Shown here piece by piece: positions 17,161-27,200 of a DNA stretch of 64,000 bases (the stretch's first letter is position 1; each line of letters starts with the position of its first letter). The stretch is from Nonomuraea fuscirosea (GTDB lineage: Bacteria > Actinomycetota > Actinomycetes > Streptosporangiales > Streptosporangiaceae). The DNA is taken from NCBI RefSeq assembly GCF_003001935.1, contig NZ_PVNG01000004.1:496001-560000 (forward strand). Reading direction: 5' to 3'. The notes below the pieces were generated by a model. The model saw only the letters and a program-made list of their open reading frames with translations. It ran no database searches and had not been told where the DNA came from. A program made the position numbers and the translations under genes.

Positions 17161-20100
17161 GGTCGATGCTGCTCCTCAGTTCGGCGGCCGCGAGGGCGAC
17201 CCGGGGTTCGTACATGACGGTGAAACGCTCGCCGTGGATGGGCGAGATGCGCAGGCGGCCGGTGACGACGTCCCGCCAGCCCATGTCGTCGGGCGGGACG
17301 CCCTCGGCGGCGGGCGAGTACAGCAGGACGTCGCCGTCGTACGGGTCGTGCCGGTAGTGGCCGACGGCGTGCGCGTTGGCGCGGAACACGTCCACGAAGC
17401 GGCGGGCCTGACGCAGGTCGGCGGTGTCGGGCTGCAGCGTGTCGGCCCGGGCCGCGGCGTCGATCACGGCCAGCAACCGCTCGTCCGGGCTCATCCGGTG
17501 CAGGTCGTCCAGGTTCACCTGGACCTTGCCGCCGGCCAGGGCGTGGGTGAGCAGCACGGCGTCGTCCTCCAGCGAGGCGCGCAGCACCGGCTCGTTCGCG
17601 TCGGAGTAGAACAGGACGACGAGCGGCACCTCCTCGCCCAGCTCACGCAGCCGGCGGGCGGTCTCCAGTGCGATGTTGCCGCCGATGCAGTAACCGCCCA
17701 GCACGTACGGGCCGTGCGGGCGGACTTCGAGCAGGTGGGCGGTGTAGTCGTCCACCATCTCCGCCAGCGTGGCGTGCGGCCGCTCGCCGGGGGCCAGGCC
17801 GGCCGCCTGGACGGCGTACACGGGCTGGTCGGGGCCGAGGTGGCGGGTCAGCGGCAGATAGCGGAAGACCTGGCCGCCGAGCGCGTGGAACAGGAAGACG
17901 GGATCGCGGTCGCCGGTCGGCCGCAGCGGCACGATCCGGCGCGGCGCGCCGTCGTTGTCCTGCGGGCGGCGCAGCTCGGCGGCGAGCCCGGCGACGGTCG
18001 GGGCGGTCAGCACCGACGACAGCGGCACGTCGCGGCCGAGCTCCTTGCGCAGCCGCATGGTGAGACGCAGGGCCAGCAGGGAGTGGCCGCCGAGGGCGAA
18101 GAAGTCGTCGTGCACGCCGATGGCGTCCACGCCGAGCGTCTCCTCCCACAGGGTGGCCAGCCTGGCCTCGAACGGGTCGCGCGGCGGCAGGTACGGCGCG
18201 CGGCCGGCGTCGCCGGGGTCGGGCAGGGCGGCCCGGTCGAGCTTGCCGTTGGCGGTGACGGGCAACGCGTCCAGCGGCACCCAGGCGGCGGGGATCATGT
18301 ACTCGGGCAACCGTGTGCGCAGCGCCGCGGCCAGATCGGGCAGCCGCCCTGCCGGGGCGGCGGGGCCGGCGGCGTCGGTGTTCGGCGCGTCGCTTCCGCC
18401 GGAGTCGGTATGCGGCGCGTCGCTTCCGCCGGCGGCGTCGTTCTCGCTGCCGTTCGCGCTGCCGTTCTCGGGGACGACGTAGGCGACGAGGCGTTCGCCG
18501 CGCAGCACGACGACGGCGGCGCGCACGGAGGCTTCGGCGGTCAGCAGGGCCTCGATCTCGCCCAGCTCGACCCGCTGGCCGCGGATCTTGACCTGGAAGT
18601 CGGTCCTGCCGAGGTACTGGATTTCGCCGGTCGGGAGCCAGCGGGCCAGGTCGCCGGTGCGGTAGAGCCGGGCGCCGGGCGGGCCGTACGGGTCGGGCAC
18701 GAACCGCTCGGCGGTGAGCCCGGGCCGGCTGACGTAACCGCGGGCCAGCTGGACGCCGCCCAGGCAGAGTTCGCCCGGGGTGCCGACGGGGACCCGCCGG
18801 CCGCCGGCGTCCAGGACCTCCAGGCGGGTGTTGGCCACGGGCCGGCCGATGGGCACGGAGGGCTCGCCCGGCTCGTAAGGGTGCCAGGTGACGTCCACGG
18901 CCGCCTCGGTCGGGCCGTACAGGTTGTGCAGCTCGGTGTGCGGAAGGCGGTCGTGGCAGCGGGCGGCCAGCTCGGCGCCCAGCGCCTCGCCCGAGCAGAT
19001 GACGCGGCGCAGCGCCGGCAGGTCCGGCTCGTCGAGGAAGAGCTCCAGCATGGACGGGACGAAGTGCATGGTGGTGACGTCGTGGGCGGCGGCCAGGGCG
19101 GCCAGGCGGGCGCCGTCGCGGTGCGCGTCCGGCTCGGCGACGACCAGCCCGGCACCGGTGATCAGCGGCCAGAACAGCTCCCACACCGACACGTCGAACG
19201 ACAGCGGCGTCTTGTGCAGCACCCGCTCGTCCGGGGCGAGCCCGAACGCCTCCTGCATCCACAGCAGCCGGTTCACGATCGCCCGATGCGACACGCCGAC
19301 CCCCTTGGGACGGCCGGTGGAACCGGAGGTGAAGATCACGTACGCCGGCGAGTCGGGATGCACCCGCGCCGGCGAGCCGGGGACGTCGGGGGAGTCGGCG
19401 GCGGGCTCCAGGGCGAGGCCGGTGGCGGCGACGGGACCCGCTGCGGGGCCGGTGCGAGGGAGGGCGGCGGGGTCCGGTTCGGGGCCGGTGCGAGGGAGGG
19501 CGGCGGGGTCCGGTTCGGGGCCGGTGAGGGGGAGGGCGACGCCGGCAGGGAGGACCGTCGTGCTCGCCGCGCCGGTCAGCACCGTGCGCGCCCGCGCGTC
19601 CTCGATCATGTACGCCAGCCGCTCCGTCGGCAGCCCCGGCTCAAGAGGCAGGTAGGCGGCCCCGGCCCCGAGCACCCCGAGCAGGGCGGGCAGCAGGTCG
19701 GGGCCGCGTTCGAGACAGACCCCGACCACGTCGCCCGGCCGGGTGCCGGCCGCCGTCAGCCGCGCGGTGACGGCCCCGGCCCGCTCGGTCAGCTCGCGGT
19801 AGCTGAGCCAGGTCCCGTCGTAGCAGACGGCGGGCGCGGCGGGGGTGCGCGCGGCCTGCGCGGCGATCAGCTCGTGCAGGGCCGCGTCCGGGTAGGTCCT
19901 GGCGGTGGCGTTCCAGCCGTCGATCGCGGCGGCGTCGCGCTCCAGGTACGGGCCCTCGGACCGCGGATCGTCACCGGGGTCGGCGGCCTGGTGCAGCGCG
20001 ACGAGATACAGCTCCCCGAACCGCGCGACCTGGCCGGCGTCGAACTGGGCCCGGTCGTACGTGAGCGTCAGGTCGAAGCCGCCGTGCTCGCGCGAGCGGC

Positions 20101-21265
20101 CGAACGCGGCGGCGAACGGCACGTCGGTCTGCTCGAAGAAGTCCTGATCGACGATCTCGACGCCGGGCAGGCCCCGGTAGACGTGGAAGTCGCGGAAGTC
20201 GAACAGCACGTCCAGCAGCGGCGAGCGGCCCGCGGCCCGCTGGATCTCGAACAGCGGATACCGCCGGTGCGGCAGCAGCGCCACCTCCGCCTCGAACACC
20301 TCGCGCACCAGCTCCGCCCAGGTGGGGGCGGTCACGTCCAGGCGCAGCGGCACGGTGTTCAGGAACAGGCCGAGCACCTCCTCGCCGGCCTCGCTCTCCG
20401 GCCTGCTGTGCGTGACCAGGCCGGTCATCACCTCGCTCTCGCCGGTGACCAGGGCGAGCACGCGCAGGTGGGCGGCCAGCAGCAGGGTCCGCAGCGGCAC
20501 CGCCAGCCCTCTGGCCGCCCCGCCGAGCCGTTCCAGCAGCTCCGCCGGCAGCGGCAGCCGCAGCACCTCCGCCCCCGGCTCGCCGTGCGGCCCCGGCAGG
20601 CGGGGCAGCCGGGTGCCGGGCGCGCCGGCCATCCTGGCCTGCCAGAAGTCACGCGTCTCCGGCGCGGCCACCGCGGCGCGTTCCGCCGCGACCAGCTCGC
20701 GGAAGGCCGCGCCCGGGCGGGTGAGCGGCACCGGTTCGCCGGTGAGGTGGCCGTGGTAGCGCTGTAACAGCTCGGTGACCAGGGCCGCCACGCTCCACCC
20801 GTCGAGGATCGCGTGGTGGAAGCTCAGGCTGAACGCGAACAGCTCACCCGGCAGCACGTGCACGTGCGCGCGGGCCAGCGGCGGCGACGCCCAGTCGAAC
20901 GGCCGCCGCTTCTCCGCCTCCGACCACTCCGCGAGCCGGCGCCCGGCCTCTTCTGGGTCGCCCGAGAAGCCCGCCAGGTCCGTCACCTCCAAGGGCAGCG
21001 TCGCCGAGCGGTGCACGAGCTGCAGCGGCTCGCTGAACCCGGTCAGATCGATCGAGGTACGCAGCACGGGATGCCGGGCGGTCACCTCGGCCAGCGCCGC
21101 CTCGAACGCCCCCGCGTCGAACATGCCGCGCAGGGTGATCGTGGTCAGGTCGTGGTAGGTGGCCGCGTCCGGCTCGTACGCGCTGTGGTAGAGCATCCCG
21201 GCCTGCAGCGCGGCCAGAGGATAGGCGTCCTCCAGGCCACGTGCGGCTCCCGTCGTCACGGTCAT
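17138..21265 (-). CDS. NRPS terminal module, C-A(Ser)-T-TE with Cys-type TE
   Basis: The 1375-residue synthetase has a C domain (about 10-445, intact HHAILDGWS near 153), an A domain (465-1000; TSGSTGRPKG, FDVSVWELFW, NLYGPTEAAVDVTW), a T domain (LGGHSLL near 1058) and a thioesterase (1130-1370). Specificity positions read D V W H I S L V D K, matching serine-activating domains. In the TE the nucleophile motif is GYCIGG, so Cys1193 replaces the usual Ser; Asp1222 and His1344 complete a plausible triad. The ATG overlaps the preceding gene's stop (ATGA). The TE should release the chain by hydrolysis, cyclisation or lactone formation. Two Gly/Pro- and Ser/Asp-rich repeat insertions lie in the A domain. 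Confidence 0.95.
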   Translation of the reverse strand: MTVTTGAARGLEDAYPLAALQAGMLYHSAYEPDAATYHDLTTITLRGMFDAGAFEAALAEVTARHPVLRTSIDLTGFSEPLQLVHRSATLPLEVTDLAGFSGDPEEAGRRLAEWSEAEKRRPFDWASPPLARAHVHVLPGELFAFSLSFHHAILDGWSVAALVTELLQRYHGHLTGEPVPLTRPGAAFRELVAAERAAVAAPETRDFWQARMAGAPGTRLPRLPGPHGEPGAEVLRLPLPAELLERLGGAARGLAVPLRTLLLAAHLRVLALVTGESEVMTGLVTHSRPESEAGEEVLGLFLNTVPLRLDVTAPTWAELVREVFEAEVALLPHRRYPLFEIQRAAGRSPLLDVLFDFRDFHVYRGLPGVEIVDQDFFEQTDVPFAAAFGRSREHGGFDLTLTYDRAQFDAGQVARFGELYLVALHQAADPGDDPRSEGPYLERDAAAIDGWNATARTYPDAALHELIAAQAARTPAAPAVCYDGTWLSYRELTERAGAVTARLTAAGTRPGDVVGVCLERGPDLLPALLGVLGAGAAYLPLEPGLPTERLAYMIEDARARTVLTGAASTTVLPAGVALPLTGPEPDPAALPRTGPEPDPAALPRTGPAAGPVAATGLALEPAADSPDVPGSPARVHPDSPAYVIFTSGSTGRPKGVGVSHRAIVNRLLWMQEAFGLAPDERVLHKTPLSFDVSVWELFWPLITGAGLVVAEPDAHRDGARLAALAAAHDVTTMHFVPSMLELFLDEPDLPALRRVICSGEALGAELAARCHDRLPHTELHNLYGPTEAAVDVTWHPYEPGEPSVPIGRPVANTRLEVLDAGGRRVPVGTPGELCLGGVQLARGYVSRPGLTAERFVPDPYGPPGARLYRTGDLARWLPTGEIQYLGRTDFQVKIRGQRVELGEIEALLTAEASVRAAVVVLRGERLVAYVVPENGSANGSENDAAGGSDAPHTDSGGSDAPNTDAAGPAAPAGRLPDLAAALRTRLPEYMIPAAWVPLDALPVTANGKLDRAALPDPGDAGRAPYLPPRDPFEARLATLWEETLGVDAIGVHDDFFALGGHSLLALRLTMRLRKELGRDVPLSSVLTAPTVAGLAAELRRPQDNDGAPRRIVPLRPTGDRDPVFLFHALGGQVFRYLPLTRHLGPDQPVYAVQAAGLAPGERPHATLAEMVDDYTAHLLEVRPHGPYVLGGYCIGGNIALETARRLRELGEEVPLVVLFYSDANEPVLRASLEDDAVLLTHALAGGKVQVNLDDLHRMSPDERLLAVIDAAARADTLQPDTADLRQARRFVDVFRANAHAVGHYRHDPYDGDVLLYSPAAEGVPPDDMGWRDVVTGRLRISPIHGERFTVMYEPRVALAAAELRSSIDHGLTSDD
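19452..19523 (-). repeat. Exact 36-bp tandem duplication in an A domain
   Basis: Two identical 36-bp units follow each other, with a partial third copy after them. They encode repeated TGPEPDPAALPR between core motifs A2 and A3 of the terminal NRPS, a surface loop that tolerates in-frame length change. Confidence 0.85.
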
Positions 21266-24200
21266 TGGGCCTCGCCTTCCAGCAGTCGTGCCAGATCGTC
21301 GGGATTGAGCAGGCCGAACGGCGTCGGTGGCGCCTCGGGTGGTTCGGCCGCCGGGGCCGGCAGCAGCCGCTCGGCCAGTTCCCTGACCGTCTGGTGGCGG
21401 AAGAGCTGCTCCAGCCGTACCGCGTAACCGGCCTCGCGCAGGCGGGAGACCACCTTGAGGCTCCGGATGGAGTCGCCGCCGGCGGCGAAGAAGTTGTCGT
21501 GCGCCGACACCCGCTCCAGCCCCAGCACCCCGCGCCAGGCGGCGGCGACGGCCAGCTCGGCCGCCCCTTCCGGCTCGGCGTGCCCGGTGGTCGCGCGGGC
21601 GCGCGGGTCGGGCAGGGCGTTCCGGTCGAGCTTGCCGCTGCGGTTGAGGGGCAGCTCGGGGAGCACGGTCAGGGTGCTGGGGATCAGGTGCTCGGGGAGC
21701 GTGTCCCGCAACCTCCGCTCCCACGCTCCCGTCACGTCCGCGCCGGCCGCCGGAGCGTCGGTCGCCGCATCAATGGCCGGCAAGGGATCGGCCGCTTCGG
21801 GATCGGCTGCTTCGGGGCCGGACGGGACCACGTAGCCGGCCAGGCGGAGGCCGGCGCCGTCCTCGATGGCGCGGACGGCCGCGGCGCGGACGCCGGGCAG
21901 CGCCGCCAGGGCCGCCTCCACCTCGCCCGGCTCCACCCGCATGCCGCGGATCTTGACCTGGTGGTCGGAGCGGCCCAGGTACTCGATCTCGCCGTCCGGC
22001 CGCCACCGGGCCAGGTCGCCGGTGTCGTACAGCCGCCCGCCAGGAGGACCGTAGGGGTCGGGGACGAAACGCTCGGCCGTCAGCGCGGGACGGGACGCGT
22101 ACCCGTGGGCGAGCTGCACGCCGCCGATCCACAGGTCGCCGGGCACGCCGACGGGGACGCGGTTCATCCGGCCGTCGAGGATCTCCAGGCGGGTGTTCGC
22201 GACCGGCCGGCCGATCGGGATCGCGGCCTCGCCGGGCCGGCACGCGTGCCAGGACACGTCCACCGCCGCCTCGGTCGGCCCGTACAGGTTGTGCAGGCCC
22301 GCCCCTGGCAGGGCGGCGGCGAACCGGGCGGCCGGTTCCGCGCCGAGCGCCTCCCCCGAGCACACCACGGTGCGGAGCGCGCCCAGCCGTTCGCCCAGGC
22401 CGGGCTCGGCCAGGAAGGCGTCCAGCATGGACGGGACGAAGTGCACGGTGGTGACCGACTCGCGCTCCAGCAGGTCGGCCAGGTAGGCGGGGTCGGCGTG
22501 CCCGCCGTGCCGGGCCACGACCTGCCCGGCCCCGGTCATCAGCGGCCAGAACAGCTCCCACACCGACACGTCGAACGAGAACGGCGTCTTGTGCAGCACC
22601 CGGTCGTCCCCGGTCAGCCGGAAGGCGTCCTGCATCCAGCGCAGCCGGTTCACGATCGCCCGGTGCGAGACGCCGACCCCCTTGGGCCGGCCGGTCGAGC
22701 CGGAGGTGAAGATCACGTACGCGAGCGCGCCGGGATGCGGCTCGACCCGGAGCGGCGCGTCATCCTCAGCGGCCACGGCCGCGGCGTCGCGATCGAGCAG
22801 CACCGTCGTCGGGCCGGGCAGGCGGGCGGCGAAAGGGTCGGTCGAGACGGCCAGGCGGGCGCCGGCGTCGGTCATCATGCCTGCCAGGCGCTCGGCCGGG
22901 TTGTCGGGTTCCAGGGGCAGGTAGGCCGCGCCCGTGGCGACGACGGCGTGCACGGCGATGACCAGGTCGGCGCCCCGTTCCAGGCACACCCCCACGACCT
23001 CGCCGGGCCCGGCCCCGAGCGTGCGCAGCCGTCTGGCCAGGCGGTTCACCCGGGCGCCGAACTCCGCGTAGGTGAGCCAGGCCCGGCTCCCGTCCGCGGC
23101 CTCGTACCCCAGTGCGGGCGCGTCCGGCGTACGGGCGATCTGCTCGGCCACCAGCGCGGGCAACGTGGCGGCGGGGACCGGCACGGTCGTGTCGTTGGCC
23201 CGCAGGATGACGTCCAGCTCGGCCGGGGTGAGCAGCGGCAGGTCGGCCACAGGCCGGTCCGGCTCGGCCGCCGCGGCCGCCAGCAGCGAGCGGAAGTGGT
23301 CGGCGAAGCGCTCCATCCGGTCGTGCTCGAACAGGTCCTTCGCGTAGTGCAGCACCCCCGTGAGCGTGTCGCCGGACTCCTCGATCACCAGGTGCAGGTC
23401 CGCCTGCGTCACCCCCGGGTCGATGTCGAGGGTGCGCAGCGCGATCCCGGCCACCTCCGGCGGGGACGGCGGCACGTTCTGGTAGGCGAGCATCACCTGG
23501 AACAGCGGGTTGCGGGCCAGGTCGCGCTCCTCGGCCAGCTCCTGCACCAGCACCTCGAACGGCAGCTCGGCGTGGTCGTGCCCGTCCAGGACGCGCTCAC
23601 GGGTACGGGCCAGCAGCTCGGCGAAGGACGGCTCGCCGGACAGGTCGCCGCGCAGGACGAGCGTGTTGAGGAAGAGCCCGGCCATCTCCTCCACGTCGGG
23701 GTGGGCCCGGCCGGACACCGGGGTGCCGACGGGGATGTCGGTGCCGTCCGTGTACCGCGCCAGCACCGCCTGGAACGCCGCCAGCAGCACCATGAACGGC
23801 GTCACCTGCCGTTCCCGGGCGAGCGCCCGCACCGCCGTCACGGTCGCGGCGTCGATCGGGAACGTCAGCCGCCGCCCCTCCATGGTCGCCGGCCCCTGCC
23901 GGTGCCGGTCCGCGGGCAGGTCCAGGGCGGGAGGCAGGCCGGCGAGGGCGTCCTTCCAGTACGCCAGGTCGTCCGTCCGCCCGGACACCCGGGCCCGGTG
24001 CCAGGCGGCGAAGTCCCGGTACCCGGTGGCGAGCGGGGGCAGCGCGGCCGGGGCGCCGGTGACCCGGGCCCGGTAGAGCTCCATGAGGTCGCGCAGCAGG
24101 ATCGACAGGCTCCACCGGTCGGTGACGACGTGGTGCAGCGTGAGGTACAGGTCGTGCTCGGCGTCGCCGCGCCGCACCAGAACGGCCCTGACCAGCGGCC

Positions 24201-27200
24201 CGCCCGCCAGATCGAACCGGTGCCGAGCCTCTGCCGACCCCACGGCCGTTGCCGGGTCCGCGCGGGCCGGTTCCGTGTCCGCCGCGAGATTCGCCCCGGC
24301 CGGCGCCGCGGAGTCCGCGTCCGCCCGCACGGTCAGCCGTGGTCGGCGGGGGCCCTCCTGGAGGGCGGGCTCGCCGTCGTCGGTGACGATGACCAGGCGC
24401 AGGGCCTCGTGCCGGTCCACCAGGTCGTCGAACGCGGCGCTCAGCGCGGTCACGTCGAGCGGCCCGGTCAGCCGTTCCGCCCAGGCCACGTTGTACGCCG
24501 GGTTGCCGGGGTCGAGCTGGTCGAGGAACCACAGCCGAGCCTGGGCGTGCGAGGGCCGCGCCGGCCCGTCCGGCAGGGGCGGGATGGGCCGCGCGGCGGC
24601 ACTGGGCAGGAGGGGGGCGAGGCCCGCGACGGTCGGGGTGGTGAAGCAGCGGCGCAGGGTCACCTCGGCCCCGTACGTCTCCCTGAGCCTGACCACCAGC
24701 CGCATGGCCAGCAGGGAGTGGCCGCCGAGGGCGAAGAAGTCGTCCTCGACCCCGAAGTCGTCCCGTTCGAGCAGCTCGGCCCAGACACCGTGCAGAACAC
24801 GCTCGGCCGGGGTGCGTGGCGGCACCGGCACGGACGCTCCGGCGGTGGCGCGTGGCGGTGGCAGGGCGGCGCGGTCGAGCTTGCCGCTGGGCAGGACGGG
24901 CAGGTCGGTGACGGTGACGAAGGCGGCGGGGATCATCGCCTCCGGCAGCCGGGCGCGCAGGTGGGCGCGCAGGTCGCTCTCCTGGGCGGTGCCGATGGTG
25001 TACGCGACCAGGCCGCGCCCGCCGGGTGCGTCGTCGCGTACGGTCACGACCGCCCGCTCAACGGACGGGTGCTCGCCGAGCACGGCGGCGACCTCGTCCG
25101 GCTCGATCCGCACGCCGCGCACCTTCACCTGGTGGTCGAGGCGGCCGAGGTATTCGAGGGTGCCGTCGGGATGCCACCGGGCCAGGTCGCCGGTGCGGTA
25201 GAGGCGTCCGCCCGGCGGCCCGAACGGGTCGGGGACGAAGCGTTCGGCGGTCAGGGCGGCCCGGCCGTGGTAGCCGCGGGTGACGCCGGCCCCGCCGATC
25301 AGCAGCTCGCCGGGAACGCCCACCGGCACCGGACGCAGGTCGCCGTCCACCACGTAGACCGCCGTGTTGGCGACAGGCCGGCCGATCGAGCCGCCCCGGC
25401 CGTCGGTGACGTGCCGCCTGGTGGACCACACGGTGGTCTCCGTGGGTCCGTACAGGTCCCAGAGCTCGTCGGTGACGGCGAGCAGGCGGGCGGCGAGCGG
25501 GCCGGGCAGCGCCTCGCCCGTGCTGATCACGCGCGGCACCCGGTGCGTCAGCGCGGGCAGCAGCCCTTCGAGCACGGAGGGGGTGGCCTGGACGGTGTGC
25601 AGGTCACCGCTCCTGATGAGGTCGTGCACGCGTTCGACGGCGGAGGCGGAGGCGAGGACGACCGTGCCGCCGGTGACGAGCGGCCCGAAGATCTCGATCA
25701 TCGCGATGTCGAACGACACCGACGTCAGGAACAGCGACCGCGCGCCGGCTGCCAGCCCCGGGCGTTGGCTTACGTCGCAGAGCAGGCTGACCAGGCCACG
25801 GTGCGGCACCACCACGCCCTTGGCCCGGCCGGTGGAGCCGGAGGTGTAGATCAGGTAGGCGGCCTGGCCCTGGTCGAAGGCGGGCTCAGGGACGGGGCCG
25901 GCGGCGGTCATGGGGTCGTCGAGCAGGAAGAGGCGGGCGTCCGCGGGCAGCCGGTCCTTGAGGGAGCCCACGGTGACGACCACGGTGGCGCCGGAGTCGG
26001 CGATGATCTGCCTCAGCCGCTCGGCCGGGTAGTCCGGGTCCAGGGGGACGTAGCAGCCGCCGGCCTTCAGCACGGCCAGCAGCGCCGCGATCAGGTCCGG
26101 CTGCCGGGGCACGCAGACGGCGACCCTGCTCTCCGCGCCGACCCCGAGGGCGCGGAGCCCGGCGGCCAGGTCGTCCGCGCGTGACTCCAGCGCGGCGTAC
26201 GTCAGCGACGTCCCGTCCTGACCCTCGACGGCGATCACGCCGGGCGAGCGGGCGGCCTGCTCGGCGACCAGGTGGTGAATGCCGCGGGCCGGGTACGGCA
26301 GCGCGGTGTCGTTGCGGGCGTGCAGGGTGTCGCGCAGCTCGGCCGGGTCCATGAGCGGCAGCTCCGACAGCCGCAGCCCCGGGTCGGCGACGGCCGCTTC
26401 CAGCAGCGTGCGCAGGTGCGCGGCCAGCCGGTGCACCCGGTCGTCGTCGAACAGGTCGGTGGCGTGGTCCAGCACGCACAGCAGCGACCCGTCCGCGCGC
26501 TCCTCGACGATGAGGTCCAGGTCGAACATGGCGGTGCCGGGGCGCACGTCCAGGCGTTCCAGGCGCAGGCCGGGCAGGTCGGCGGGCAGGCCGGGGGTGT
26601 TCTGGTAGGCGAGCATGACCTGGAAGAGCGGGTTGCGGGACAGGTCCCGGCCGCTGGACAACTCCTCCACCAGCGTCTCGAACGGCAGCCCCGCGTGGTC
26701 GAACGCGGCCAGCGCCCGCTCCCTGGTGCGCCGTACCAGCTCGGTGAAGGACGGATCGCCGGACAGGTCGCCGCGCAGCACCACGGTGTTGAGGAACAGG
26801 CCGACGGTCTGGTCCAGCGACGGGTGCGGGCGGGCCGACATCGGCGTGCCGATCGGGATGTCGTCCTGGCCGGTGTAGCGGGCGAGCAGCGCCTGGAGCG
26901 CGCCGGCCAGCACCATGAAGGGGGTGGCGCGCAGGCCGGCGGCCAGGTCGCGCAGCCCGAAGGCGAGAGCGCCGTCCAGCTCGAACAGCAGGCGGTGGCC
27001 CCGGTTCGACTGCATGGGCGGGCGCGGCCGGTCGGCGGGCAGGTCGAGCGTGTCGGGCAGGCCGTCGAGGGCCTTGCGCCAGTAGTCCAGGTCGCGCTCG
27101 GGTGACGGGCCCGCCTGCTGCCAGGCCACGTAGTCGGCGTACGCCACCGGCCGGTCGGGCGGCGGCTCGCCGGCGTAGAGCCGGAAGAGGTCGCTGAACA

